From assembly GCA_035650475.1 (NCBI GenBank), contig DASRHP010000006.1, forward strand, positions 124,001-188,000: a stretch of DNA of 64,000 nucleotides. Reading direction: 5' to 3'. Of this stretch, positions 42,621 to 51,738 are shown piece after piece (within the stretch, counting starts at the first letter, position 1; every line of letters begins with the position of its first letter). The position numbers and the translations under genes were made by a program. The notes beneath the pieces are model-generated. The model was given only the letters and a program-made list of their open reading frames with translations, was not told the origin of the DNA and searched no databases. The stretch comes from Candidatus Binataceae bacterium (GTDB taxonomy: Bacteria > Desulfobacterota > Binatia > Binatales > Binataceae).

Positions 42621-43091
42621 ATGCCGGGACAGATCGACTACAGCAAGCTGCGCATCCTGCCCGACCCCGACACCAAGGAGTGGTGGGAGGGAACGAAGCG
42701 GCGCAAATATCTCATCCGTCAATGCAACGCGTGCGGGCATAAATGGTTCCCGCCGCTGCCGGCTTGCAGCAAGTGCACGTCGATGGACCTTGGATGGTTC
42801 GAGACCGCGGGGCGCGGCGTGATTTACAGCTACGTCGTGGTGATGCAGCCGATCCTGGGCGCGTTCGTCAACGCCGCGCCCTACGTGGTCGCGATAGTCG
42901 AGCTCGACGACTGTCGCGAGGCCGACGGCACGGCGACCCGCGTGGCCGGCGTGCTCATCAACGACGAATCGGAGACTGCGATCGGGCTGCCGATCGAAGT
43001 GAGCTTCGACGAAACACCGGACCCGAACATCGTTATCCCGCGCTGGCGCGTCTGCGGCACCGCGGCCAATGTCTGGCGCTTCAGCGAGTAA
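42621..43091 (+). CDS. DUF35 OB-fold/zinc-ribbon protein
   Basis: A 156-residue partner protein of thiolase-fold enzymes. A rubredoxin-like zinc ribbon is formed by Cys35, Cys38, Cys49 and Cys52 (QCNACG, ACSKC). An OB-fold follows, with GRGVIYSYVVV and PYVVAIVELD. Such proteins bind acyl-CoA or stabilise the partner in thiolase/aldolase and HMG-CoA synthase complexes. It sits 45 nt after the Cys-less thiolase gene, with AGGA about 12 nt upstream. Confidence 0.9.
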   Translation: MPGQIDYSKLRILPDPDTKEWWEGTKRRKYLIRQCNACGHKWFPPLPACSKCTSMDLGWFETAGRGVIYSYVVVMQPILGAFVNAAPYVVAIVELDDCREADGTATRVAGVLINDESETAIGLPIEVSFDETPDPNIVIPRWRVCGTAANVWRFSE

Positions 43092-43422
43092 GCCGCGAAA
43101 ACGCCCACGCGCGGCATTTCGCAGAAAGCGCGCCAGTTTCAACGCCGCGTCGATGATCCTTTAGAAGGCTTCAAGCCGCGACCTGACGGCACGCATCCGG
43201 CAGGCGACGTCGCTTTCCGTCGTGGGCGCCCCTGAGCGTCACATGAACAGGCGCGAGCAGTCTGGCAAGGCCCCGAGGTCTTCGGCAGTCGGACGATCCA
43301 AATAATTCGTTTTGCGCGCTGGTGCCTTTGCGGGAGGCAACCGATACCCAGTGGTTCGGCGAATGAGCCAAGGGGCCGGAAACCGCAGGGTGCCGTCAGC
43401 GTATGCCTTGGTGAGGGGATTT
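43092..43422. other. 331-nt intergenic region, nothing recognised
   Basis: No convincing coding frame lies between the DUF35 and lipoprotein genes. Several short GC stems can be drawn near 43310-43400 (for example TGCGG with CCGCA), but their order does not fit cobalamin, cyclic-di-GMP or other riboswitches I know. AAATAATTC near 43300 is an AT-rich spot that might hold a promoter. I cannot support more. Confidence 0.5.
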
Positions 43423-43767
43423 ATGAAGAAAATAACCTCACGGACCACGCTGGCTTTGTTTCCCGCTCTTGCCGCTCTGACGCTGGGGGCCTGCTTCTAC
43501 GGCGGCCCGCGTCCTTACTACGCTTATGGACCGGGATATACGGCGCCACCAGTGTACGCCGCAGCGCCGCTGTATAGCGCGCCGCCGGTCTATGCCTATC
43601 AGACCGTGCGTCCGGGCTACGGCGACTGGGACGACCATCACGTCTGGCACGACCGCGACTGGTGGCTGGATAACAACCGGCCATGGGTGCAGGAGCACCA
43701 TCCGCAATGGCTAAGTAAACACCAGCAGGAGCGTCACGATCGCGACGGCGACCACGATCACCATTAA
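43423..43767 (+). CDS. small lipoprotein, Tyr/Pro-rich then His/Asp-rich
   Basis: A 114-residue predicted lipoprotein I cannot assign. The leader LALFPALAALTLGAC ends in a good lipobox (LGAC). The mature part begins with FYGGPRPYYAYGPGYTAPP-like Tyr/Pro/Ala repeats. It ends in a charged HDRDGDHDHH tail that could bind metal. GAGGGG is 4 nt before the ATG. Similar sequence styles are seen in small envelope lipoproteins of environmental proteobacteria, but no function is known to me. Confidence 0.72.
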   Translation: MKKITSRTTLALFPALAALTLGACFYGGPRPYYAYGPGYTAPPVYAAAPLYSAPPVYAYQTVRPGYGDWDDHHVWHDRDWWLDNNRPWVQEHHPQWLSKHQQERHDRDGDHDHH

Positions 43768-43873
43768 GCATCGGCGTGCGCGGGCAAAGCAGCGGCACGC
43801 GCCTGCCGCCCGCAGATCGCATCCCGCGCTCGACTAAGCTGAAAACGCAGGGATTGATTAGACGCTGCGACAT

Positions 43874-44878
43874 TTAAACCGCCGCGGCGCCCTCGCTCGC
43901 CGGCTCGACCTCGAAGCCCGCACGCTCGATCAGTTCGCACGTCCGCTTGTAGTCCCATCCGGCGGTCGTCAGATAGCCGTTGACGAAGACCGAGTTGACC
44001 GCGTTGAAGATCTCGCCCTGGCGCGGGCCGAGGTTGAGTTCGCGTCCGCCGGCGGCGCGGACCTCGCTGCGCGGGTTGAGCAAGCGGAACAGGCAGGCCG
44101 CCTTGAGGCACCGCTCGGGTGTCAGGCGCGGCGCGTTGCCGAGCGGCGTGCCCGCGATCGGATGGAGAAAGTTGACCGGGACCGAGTCGGCGCGCAGGCG
44201 GCGCGTCGCGTAGGCGAGCTCGACGATATCCTCGTCGCGTTCGCCCATCCCGATGATTCCGCCCGAGCACACCGCCAGTCCCGCCGCGCGGACGTTTTCG
44301 ATGGTGCGCACGCGATCGTCCCAGGTGTGCGTCGTGCAAATTTCGGGATAGTAGCGGCGGCTGGTGTTGAGGTTATGGTTGATCCATCCGGCGCCGGCGT
44401 CTTTGAGCGTCTGCGCCTGCTCGCGGCTGAGCAGGCCCATCGAGAGACATAGTTCGAGCGTGGGATAGGCCGCGCGGATTTGCTCGCACGCCTGCGCGAG
44501 ATGCTCGATGTCGCGTTCGGTAGGGCCGCGCATGCTGCCGACCATGCAGTAACGCCGCGCACCGCTGGCGACCGCCGCCTGCGCGCCGGCCAGCAGCTCC
44601 TCAACGCTCTGCATCCTGTAAACCGGGATGTCCGCGCGCGAGATGCGCGACTGCGAGCAATAATGGCAGTCCTCGGGGCAGATCCCGCTCTGCGCGTTGC
44701 GCAGCACGCAGATTTTGACCCGCCGCCCAAAGGACGCCTCGCGTACCCTGAGCGTGGCGGCGAGCAGTTCGCCCATCCGCTCGTCGGGCCAGTTCAGAAT
44801 CGCATGCGCCTGGTCGGGTTCGATTTCCGCCCCCGCGAGCACGCGCCCGGCGAGTGCATTCAGATCCAGATGTTCCAC
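43874..44878 (-). CDS. bioB: biotin synthase
   Basis: A 334-residue radical SAM sulfur-insertion enzyme converting dethiobiotin to biotin. The SAM cluster Cys67, Cys71, Cys74 are in GICPEDCHYC. SMGLLSREQAQTLKDAG, the YYPEICTTHTWDDRVRT region and GIIGMGERDEDIV are family segments. The Arg that follows in the C-terminal part supports the second cluster. The start is GTG, with AGGA and AAGGA just upstream. Biotin made here would feed the single-chain carboxylase (BCCP Lys573). Confidence 0.95.
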   Translation of the reverse strand: MEHLDLNALAGRVLAGAEIEPDQAHAILNWPDERMGELLAATLRVREASFGRRVKICVLRNAQSGICPEDCHYCSQSRISRADIPVYRMQSVEELLAGAQAAVASGARRYCMVGSMRGPTERDIEHLAQACEQIRAAYPTLELCLSMGLLSREQAQTLKDAGAGWINHNLNTSRRYYPEICTTHTWDDRVRTIENVRAAGLAVCSGGIIGMGERDEDIVELAYATRRLRADSVPVNFLHPIAGTPLGNAPRLTPERCLKAACLFRLLNPRSEVRAAGGRELNLGPRQGEIFNAVNSVFVNGYLTTAGWDYKRTCELIERAGFEVEPASEGAAAV

Positions 44879-44965
44879 GTTCCTGTTTCCTTGCCTTGCA
44901 ACTTTGACAGCCGCGCCTGGTTCCGCGCTTGACGATGAATCTCCCCGGATTGTTCGAGGACGGGC

Positions 44966-45457
44966 CTAAAATGCAGCGGTGAGCGATGCCATCCAGCCTG
45001 CGCTATCCTCGAGCGACTTCAACACCACGGATAGGCGCGGCGCATGCAGCCCAGCGAACGTTGCGCCCGCCCGCGCCGCAGTTCGAAGCTCGCCGAGGCG
45101 CTCGCGCCGGTTCCACAGATAAACGAACAGCTCCCATCCAAACCACGCGACCAGCCCAATCAGCACGATATCGTCGATGATCACCACGGCGTAGCGCACC
45201 CGGTTGTGCGGGAGAAGGTAGATCGCCAGGCGGGCAACGATCGCGAAGACGATGAGCGCGACGATCATGCCGGTGGCATGATGGACCAGCGCTTGGATCG
45301 CATGGAGATTGATCCAGCGTTCGAGCTCGAGCAGATGGGGATGCAGCGCCTGGTTCCCCTGTGCGACCGTAACCGACTCCCTCCCCTTGCCGCGTGCGTC
45401 CGCCTCGCGCAGTTTCGTTAAATCAATGAGCTTAGGGACGCCGCGACGGCCGCACAA
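44966..45457 (-). CDS. hypothetical two-helix membrane protein
   Basis: A 163-residue protein of unknown family. Two hydrophobic helices are evident, MIVALIVFAIVARLAIYLL and VVIIDDIVLIGLVAWFGWEL, with cytoplasmic-looking Arg/Glu-rich flanks. The start is uncertain: the GTG at 45457 lies two bases from the GTG of murJ on the other strand, leaving no promoter space between them, so one or both starts are probably further in. No stronger alternative is seen. Confidence 0.6.
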   Translation of the reverse strand: MCGRRGVPKLIDLTKLREADARGKGRESVTVAQGNQALHPHLLELERWINLHAIQALVHHATGMIVALIVFAIVARLAIYLLPHNRVRYAVVIIDDIVLIGLVAWFGWELFVYLWNRRERLGELRTAARAGATFAGLHAPRLSVVLKSLEDSAGWMASLTAAF

Positions 45458-45459
45458 GC

Positions 45460-47241
45460 GTGCGGTGCGTGCAAATTCGACATCGACGCGGAGGGTCGTG
45501 CGCAGCGCCTGTAAGCCGCGGCGGCGCGCCGCTATACTTTGACGCGACGCTTATCGAGGAGCCTGCTCCCGTCGCCACCATCCCGCACCGCGAAGAGCCG
45601 GCGCCTATCGCGCCCCAATCGTCCGCCCCGGCACGCGCCGCAACGGGCGGGCTCGCCGCGCGCCTGGGCCCCAACATGGCCTACCTGGTGGCGGCCGGCA
45701 TCCTGCTCAGCCGCATCGCCGGACTCGTCCGCGAAAGCATCTTCGCCCACTACCTCGGCAACTCCGACGCCGCCGACGCCTTCAAGGCCGGCTTCCGTAT
45801 CCCGAACATTCTCCAGAATCTCTTCGGCGAAGGCGTGCTGTCGGCCTCGTTCATCCCGATCTACAGCAGGCTCCTAAGCGAGGGTGAGGAGGAACTGGCC
45901 GAGACGCTGGCCTGGGGCGTCGGCGCGATCCTGGCGCTGGCGGTCTCGATTTTGGTCGCGCTCGGCGTGTGGGCAGCGCCCTGGCTGATCGCGGTCATCG
46001 CGCCCGGTTTCACCGGCGACAAGCGCGACCTGACGATCACGCTGGTGCGCATCCTGTTTCCCGGCGCGGGGCTATTGGTGCTTTCGGCGTGGTGCCTGGG
46101 CGTGCTCAACAGTCATCATCGGTTTTTCGCTTCCTATGCCGCGCCGGTTGCGTGGAACCTCGCGATCATCGGCGCGCTCGTGGTTTACGGGCCGCGCCGC
46201 GGGCAGGCGGATCTCGCGCTCGAGGTCGCATGGGGCGCGGTGCTCGGCGCCGCACTCCAGATCGCGGTCCAGGCGCCGCAAACGCTGCGTCTGGTGGGAC
46301 GGCTGCGCACTGACTTTGCCCGCGCGCGCGACGCGCTGGGCGCTGTGTTTCGCAATCTCGGCCCGGTGATCGCCGGACGCGGCGCGGGACAGATCTCCGG
46401 CTATGTCGATAACCTGCTGGCGAGCCTGCTGCCGACCGGGGCGGTCGCCGCGCTCAGCTACGCGCGCATCCTGTACGTCCTGCCGATAAGCCTGTTCGGG
46501 ATGTCGGTGGCGGCGGCCGAGCTGCCGAGCATGTCGCGCGCAAGCGGCAACGCCGAGGAGATCGCGCAGTTGCTGCGGATCCGGCTCAACGCCGGCCTGC
46601 GCCAGATCGCGTTTTTGGTGGTGCCCTCGGCGGCGGCATTCCTGTTCCTGGGCGATGTGATCGCGGGGCTGATCTTCCAGTCGGGCAACTTCACGCATGC
46701 GGATTCGGTGTACGTATGGGCCGTGCTGGCGGGCTCGGCGGTGGGCCTGCTCGCGGCGACCTGGGGACGGCTGTACAACTCGGCCTTTTACGCGCTGGAG
46801 GACACGCGCACGCCGCTCAAGTTCGCGCTCATCCGCTTCGGCCTGACCCTGACGCTCGGCTACCTGTGCGCGGTACCGCTGCCGCCCGCGATCGGGCTGG
46901 CGCAGCGATGGGGCGTGGCAGGATTGAGCGCGTCGGCGGGACTCGCCGCATGGGTCGAGTTCACCCTGTTGCGCCGCAACCTGCGCAGGCGGATAGGGGC
47001 GACCGGAATCGGGCGCGCGCCGCTCCTCAGGCTGTGGGCGATCGCGCTGGCGGCGACGGCGGCTGGATGGGCGGTGAAGCTCGCGATGGGCGCGGCGGGT
47101 CCGCGCCTGATGGGGCTCGCGGTGCTGCCCGCCTACGGAGCGGTGTACCTGGGAATCGCGTGGTGGCTCGGACTGCCCGAACTCGAACGCGCGGCCGGCT
47201 ATCTCTCGCGCCGACTAGGTATGCGCTCGCTTGGACGTTAG
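45460..47241 (+). CDS. murJ: lipid II flippase MurJ
   Basis: A 593-residue inner-membrane protein of the MOP exporter superfamily that moves the peptidoglycan precursor lipid II across the membrane. The conserved first helix ILLSRIAGLVRESIFAHYLG begins near residue 82, and DAFKAGFRIPNILQNLFGEGV and the later TRTPLKFALI are typical. The first 70 residues from the GTG are non-conserved, so the true start may be later. The 3' end overlaps the convergent hldE gene by 27 nt. Confidence 0.92.
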   Translation: MRCVQIRHRRGGSCAAPVSRGGAPLYFDATLIEEPAPVATIPHREEPAPIAPQSSAPARAATGGLAARLGPNMAYLVAAGILLSRIAGLVRESIFAHYLGNSDAADAFKAGFRIPNILQNLFGEGVLSASFIPIYSRLLSEGEEELAETLAWGVGAILALAVSILVALGVWAAPWLIAVIAPGFTGDKRDLTITLVRILFPGAGLLVLSAWCLGVLNSHHRFFASYAAPVAWNLAIIGALVVYGPRRGQADLALEVAWGAVLGAALQIAVQAPQTLRLVGRLRTDFARARDALGAVFRNLGPVIAGRGAGQISGYVDNLLASLLPTGAVAALSYARILYVLPISLFGMSVAAAELPSMSRASGNAEEIAQLLRIRLNAGLRQIAFLVVPSAAAFLFLGDVIAGLIFQSGNFTHADSVYVWAVLAGSAVGLLAATWGRLYNSAFYALEDTRTPLKFALIRFGLTLTLGYLCAVPLPPAIGLAQRWGVAGLSASAGLAAWVEFTLLRRNLRRRIGATGIGRAPLLRLWAIALAATAAGWAVKLAMGAAGPRLMGLAVLPAYGAVYLGIAWWLGLPELERAAGYLSRRLGMRSLGR

Positions 47242-48816
47242 CGCCGACGGCGCCCCACCGGCCGCCATCGTAGCCGTGCGCATGCGCTCCAGCGTCTGCG
47301 TGGTGCCGTGGCCGGCGAGCAGCGGCGCAAGCACGACCCGCCCGCCGCGCGATTCGACGAAGGTTTGACCGTCGACGGTCTGGCCGCTGTAGTCCTCGCC
47401 CTTGACCAGTACGTCGGGGCGCACGGCCCGGATGATCCGCTCGGCGCGGGCGTCGTCGAAGACCACTACGTAATCGACCGCTTCCAGCGCGGCTAGGATC
47501 AGCGCGCGCTCAGCCGCCGGATAGACCGGGCGGCCGGCGCCCTTGAGCAGACGCACACTGCGGTCGCTGTTGAGCCCGACGACGAGCGCGTCGCCCTGCG
47601 CGCGCGCGAAGGCGAGCATCTGGATGTGCCCGGCGTGGAGCAGATCGAAACATCCGTTGGTGAACACGATACGTTGGCCGGCGCGCCGGCGGCGCTCGAT
47701 CTCCGCGCGCAGCTCCTCACGCGAGAGGATCTTGCGCTGGACGCTCTCCGGGCGCGGGCTCAGCGCGCGGGCGAGGTCGTCGCGGGTGATGATCTCGGTG
47801 CCGAGCCGGCTGACTTCGATGCCCGCCGCGATATTGGCCAGCCGCGCCGCCGCCGGCAGGCTGAGCCCGGCGATCACGAACAGCCCGAAGACCGCGAGCA
47901 CGACGTCGCCCGCGCCGGTCACGTCGTATACCGCGCGCGGCATGGTCGGAATATAAGTGTCGGCGCCCCCGCGCTCGGCGAGGTACATCCCGTCGCGGTC
48001 GAGCGTAACCAGGCAGGCGTCGAGGCCCAGCCGGGCGACTAGCGCGTTGGCCGCGCGCATCCAGTCGTCGCGGTCGCGCAGGCGCGTCCCGGTGGCCAGC
48101 TCGGTTTCGTAGCGGTTCGGGGTCATCGCGGTCGCCCCGCGGTAGATCGAAAAGTCCTCGGTCAGCCGCGGATCGACGATCACCGGGATGCGTCGGCGGC
48201 GCGCGCCGCCGATAAGCGCGCGCAAAAGCCGCGGCGTCAGCAGACCCTTGTTGATGTCCGAGACGAGCACGCCGTCGGCGCGCTCAAGCTCGCGTGCCAC
48301 GCGCTGCTCGAGCGCGCGCTCGCGAGCCGGGCTCAGCGGACGCGCGTCCTCCTGGTCCACGCGCAGGAGCTGCTGGGTCGCGCGCCCGGCCGATTGCACC
48401 GAGCCGAGCATCCGCTCCTTGACCGTGGTCGGGCGGTCAGGATCGACAAGCACGGAGCGAGCGTCGATTTCGAGCCCCTCGAACATCTCGCGCAAAAGCT
48501 CTCCGTTGCGGTCGGCGCCGACCACGCTGAGCGCGCTGACCTGCGCGCCCAACGCCCGCAGGTTCGCCATCACGAAGCCCGCGTTGCCCGGGCGCTGCTC
48601 GCTGCGATGGACCTGAAGAACCGGAATCGGCGCCTCAGGCGACACCCGGGCAACATCGCCCCAGATGTAGCGGTCGAGGATTATCTCGCCGGCGACCAGC
48701 ACGCGCAGCGGCTTGAGCGCCGGCAGCTCGACGCGCCCGTCGCCTGCGGCGATCGATGCGGCGGAGCGCGATGCGTCTTTTGAGCGGGGCGACATCTTAC
48801 GAGCCCGACGTGCCAT
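47215..48816 (-). CDS. hldE: bifunctional heptose-7-phosphate kinase/heptose-1-phosphate adenylyltransferase
   Basis: A 533-residue two-domain enzyme for ADP-heptose used in the LPS inner core. Residues about 35-345 are a PfkB-type kinase, with RPTTVKERM, VTLDRDGMYL and the catalytic DVTGAGDVVLAV. About 370-510 are a nucleotidyltransferase, with TNGCFDLLHAGHIQML and GLNSDRSVRLLKG, then KGEDYSG. It implies an outer membrane with heptose-containing LPS. Two starts are possible (48816 and 48795), neither with a clear ribosome binding site. Confidence 0.95.
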   Translation of the reverse strand: MARRARKMSPRSKDASRSAASIAAGDGRVELPALKPLRVLVAGEIILDRYIWGDVARVSPEAPIPVLQVHRSEQRPGNAGFVMANLRALGAQVSALSVVGADRNGELLREMFEGLEIDARSVLVDPDRPTTVKERMLGSVQSAGRATQQLLRVDQEDARPLSPARERALEQRVARELERADGVLVSDINKGLLTPRLLRALIGGARRRRIPVIVDPRLTEDFSIYRGATAMTPNRYETELATGTRLRDRDDWMRAANALVARLGLDACLVTLDRDGMYLAERGGADTYIPTMPRAVYDVTGAGDVVLAVFGLFVIAGLSLPAAARLANIAAGIEVSRLGTEIITRDDLARALSPRPESVQRKILSREELRAEIERRRRAGQRIVFTNGCFDLLHAGHIQMLAFARAQGDALVVGLNSDRSVRLLKGAGRPVYPAAERALILAALEAVDYVVVFDDARAERIIRAVRPDVLVKGEDYSGQTVDGQTFVESRGGRVVLAPLLAGHGTTQTLERMRTATMAAGGAPSALTSKRAHT

Positions 48817-48912
48817 GACAAACAGCGATGATACGGCATCGCGCGCCGAGCGTTAACCGTGCCGGCGGGCTACGCGGAAGTGGCCGGTCTCGCCGGACCC
48901 CATCCCCCCGGT

Positions 48913-50016
48913 TCAGGGCCACGCCCGGCGGGCGACCTCGGCGACCAGGCGAAGTTTCTTCTCCTGCGTCGCCTCGGCAATCGGATTTCCCGCCACCACC
49001 GAGGCAAAGCCGCACTGCGTCGAAAGCGCCATCTGCTCGCGCGGAAAATACCGCGCCGCTTCGTCGATCCGCGCGATGAGCGCCTCAGAGGTTTCGAGCG
49101 CGTCGGTCTTGGTCGAGACCAGGCCGAGCACGACGCGCTTGTCGGCCGGGACGTCGCGCAGCGGCTCGAACGATCCCGCGCGCGGCGTGTCGTATTCGAG
49201 CAGGAAGATATGGTAGCGCATGGCGCGCGCGAAGACCTCGCGCGAGATCGCCTCGTAGCCGCCCGCGCTCATCCAGTGACCGGCATTGTTGCCGCGGCAC
49301 AGATGGAGCCCGAAGGTGATCTCAGAGGCATCAGCCACCGCGTCGAGCATCTCGACGCCTTCGCCGAGCATCCGCTCGGGCGAAATCCCGTGCGCGGCGT
49401 AAACGCGCTCGCGCGTGGAGGGATCGATCAGGGTCGCGAGCTCGGGCGCGTCGATCTGGATGTATTCGCAGCCCAGCGCTACCAGCTCGTCAACCTCAGT
49501 GCGCAGGATGTCGACCGCATCGGCGAACAAGGCGAACGGGTCGGGATAGGCCGCCGCCGAGTGCTCGGGCGACCAGCGCAGCGCGAGCATCAGCGGGCTC
49601 GGCAGCGTCGCCTTGAGCGGGCGCGCGGCGCGGGCGCGCGCGTAGATGAACTCTTCGGCGGTCAGCGAGCGGCGCCGGCGCAGCTTGCCGGTCACGGTCA
49701 GCGGCACCGGCAGATTGACTTCGCCGTCCTCGGCCACGCCGCCGCGCCATCGCCGGGTGTCGAACGCCGCCGCCTCGAAGCCCTCAACATAATCGGTCAG
49801 GGGAGCGACGAAGCCCGAGCGGCGCATCTCGCCGTCGGTGACCACGTCCACCCCGCATCGTTCCTGGAGCGCGATCGCTGCGTCCACCGCGCGGTCCTCA
49901 AGGCGTTTGAACTGTCCGATCGAGAGCCGGCCGGCAGCGAAGTCGAGCCGCGCCTGCTTGAGCCAGGCGGGCCGCAACATCGAGCCGATAACCTCCGCAC
50001 GGTACATCAACGACAT
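48913..50016 (-). CDS. MetE-like zinc protein (second copy)
   Basis: A 367-residue single-domain MetE-like barrel. Zinc ligands appear in GLHLCRGNNA (His, Cys) and in STQCGFAS (Cys). The strand YIQIDAPELATL is the substrate strand. GGGAGGG is 9 nt before the ATG at 50016, which decides against the TTG six bases upstream. It is last in a three-gene operon after two paralogous SDRs. The trio MetE-like + SDR + SDR recalls epoxyalkane:coenzyme M transferase with its two hydroxypropyl-CoM dehydrogenases. That is only a hypothesis; core methionine synthase activity is the other option. Confidence 0.85.
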   Translation of the reverse strand: MSLMYRAEVIGSMLRPAWLKQARLDFAAGRLSIGQFKRLEDRAVDAAIALQERCGVDVVTDGEMRRSGFVAPLTDYVEGFEAAAFDTRRWRGGVAEDGEVNLPVPLTVTGKLRRRRSLTAEEFIYARARAARPLKATLPSPLMLALRWSPEHSAAAYPDPFALFADAVDILRTEVDELVALGCEYIQIDAPELATLIDPSTRERVYAAHGISPERMLGEGVEMLDAVADASEITFGLHLCRGNNAGHWMSAGGYEAISREVFARAMRYHIFLLEYDTPRAGSFEPLRDVPADKRVVLGLVSTKTDALETSEALIARIDEAARYFPREQMALSTQCGFASVVAGNPIAEATQEKKLRLVAEVARRAWP

Positions 50017-50069
50017 GGTCAAACCCTCCCTGCCGGGCGCGCGGACGGCCGGCGAGGTGCGCGTGTGTG

Positions 50070-50834
50070 TCAGCGGATCGCGTAGCCTCCGTCAACGAAG
50101 ATCGTTGCGCCGGTAACGAAGTCGGAGGCGCAAGAGGCAAGGAAGATCGCCGCGCCCGCGCACTCCTCGGGCATGCCGAGCCTGCCGGCCGGCGTGCGCC
50201 GGATGATCTCGTCGTAGAACGGGCGGCCCTTAATCGGCGCGGTCATCTCGCTCTCGATCCATCCCGGCACGATCGCGTTGACCTGGATGTTATGCGGGGC
50301 CAACTCGACCGCCATCGACTTCGTCAGCTGCACCAGCCCGCCCTTGGAGGCGGCGTAGGACGGGGCGATCGGGTTGCCGAAGCGCGAGTACTCGCTGGCG
50401 ATGTTGATAATCTTGCCGCGCCGGCGCGCGGCCATCGAGCGCGCCGCCATCTGCGAGAGCAAAAAGCACGAGTTGAGGTTGGTCTCGAGCACGCGATCCC
50501 AGCTCGCGGCATCGGCTTTGAGCACGCCGCCGGGAATCGCGATCCCGGCGTTGTTGACGAGGATATCCACCGGGCCGAGCGCGCGCTCGACCTCGGCTAT
50601 CGCGGGCGCCAGCGCCGCGCGTTGGGTCACATCGAGCGTGCGCGCGATCGCACCCACGCCCCGCGCGCGCAGCTCCTCGAGCACGGCGCGGTTCTTGCTC
50701 TCGTTGCGGGCGAGGATCGCGACCGCGGCGCCGGCCGCAGCAAGGCCCAGCGCGATTCCGCGCCCGATCCCGCCGTTGCCGCCGGTGACCACCGCCACGC
50801 GGCCGCTCAGGTCGAACATCTGCGGCGCCGCCAT
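50070..50834 (-). CDS. short-chain dehydrogenase/reductase, tandem copy 2
   Basis: A 254-residue classical SDR with TGGNGGIGRG, LVNNAG and YAASKGG. It is clearly paralogous to the gene immediately upstream, sharing for example VDILVNNA and VELAPHNIQVNA. AGAGG is 9 nt before the ATG. The gap to the upstream SDR is 13 nt and to the downstream MetE-like gene 53 nt, supporting one operon. The substrate is unknown. Confidence 0.92.
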   Translation of the reverse strand: MAAPQMFDLSGRVAVVTGGNGGIGRGIALGLAAAGAAVAILARNESKNRAVLEELRARGVGAIARTLDVTQRAALAPAIAEVERALGPVDILVNNAGIAIPGGVLKADAASWDRVLETNLNSCFLLSQMAARSMAARRRGKIINIASEYSRFGNPIAPSYAASKGGLVQLTKSMAVELAPHNIQVNAIVPGWIESEMTAPIKGRPFYDEIIRRTPAGRLGMPEECAGAAIFLASCASDFVTGATIFVDGGYAIR

Positions 50835-50847
50835 CGCGATTTTCCTC

Positions 50848-51627
50848 TCAGCGGATCGAGAAGCCGCCGTCTATGAGCAGGTCGGCGCCGGTCATGTGGT
50901 CCGAGGCGGAGGAGGCGAGGAAGACCGCCGCACCCTTGAGCTCCTCGGGGTCGCCGAAGCGACCGCGCGGCGTGCGCTGGACCATCTCTTTGAGCAGCCA
51001 GTCGTATTCCGGCCCGGTGCGAATCCATTCGGTCATGTCGGTGGAGAACCATCCCGGGGCCAGCGCGTTGACCTGGATGTTGTGCGGGGCCAGCTCGATC
51101 GCGAGCGAGCGGGTGAGCTGGGCGAGCCCGCCCTTGGCGACGGCGTAGGAGGGGAAGACCGCACTGCCGAAGGAGGCGGCGAGGCTGGTGACGTTGATTA
51201 TCTTGCCGCCGCGCCCGCGCGCGATCATCGACTTGGCGGCATAGCGCGAGAGAATTACCGCGGCGTTGAGGTTGACCTCCATGACGCCGTCCCAGTCCTC
51301 CTCGCTGGTGTCGAGCACGCCGGTAAGCGTTGCGTAGGCGGCGTTGTTGACCAGGATATCGACCGGGCCCAGCCGCCGCTCGACCTCCTCGAAGGCGGGC
51401 CTCAACTCACGGCGCTGCTTGAGGTCGAGCCGGCGCGCCATCGCGGGCACCGCCAGCCCCTTGAGCCGCTCCAGCGTTTCGGCATTCTTGCGCTCGTCGC
51501 GAGCCGCAATGGCAACCGCGGCGCCCGCCTCGGCCAACCCGAGCGCGATCGCCGCGCCGATCCCGCGGTTGCCGCCCGTGACCAGCGCGACCTTGCCGCT
51601 GAGGTCGAACATCTTTGAAGACACCAT
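50848..51627 (-). CDS. short-chain dehydrogenase/reductase, tandem copy 1
   Basis: A 259-residue classical SDR and the first gene of the SDR-SDR-MetE-like operon. It has TGGNRGIGAA, NNAAYATLTG in place of the usual NNAG, and the catalytic YAVAKGG. The Asn-Asn-Ala-Ala change at the NNAG motif is a small departure from the norm. It ends in GGFSIR, parallel to GGYAIR in the next gene, so the two come from a duplication. Its promoter must lie in the 215-nt divergent spacer shared with the HpaB-family gene. Confidence 0.92.
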   Translation of the reverse strand: MVSSKMFDLSGKVALVTGGNRGIGAAIALGLAEAGAAVAIAARDERKNAETLERLKGLAVPAMARRLDLKQRRELRPAFEEVERRLGPVDILVNNAAYATLTGVLDTSEEDWDGVMEVNLNAAVILSRYAAKSMIARGRGGKIINVTSLAASFGSAVFPSYAVAKGGLAQLTRSLAIELAPHNIQVNALAPGWFSTDMTEWIRTGPEYDWLLKEMVQRTPRGRFGDPEELKGAAVFLASSASDHMTGADLLIDGGFSIR

Positions 51628-51738
51628 TTCCGCAATCGCCCCCGTATGAGAAAGTCAGGTGCGCGCCGCTTTTGGGAGCCGCCCAGTAGGGCGAGCGTCC
51701 CTGCACGGCCGCTTGTTCCACTCCGGGCTCCCGTCCGG

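Noticed and set aside
43300..43420. Riboswitch-like stems before the lipoprotein gene
   Set aside because: Short stems exist but the order of conserved elements fits neither cobalamin nor cyclic-di-GMP classes; too weak to call.
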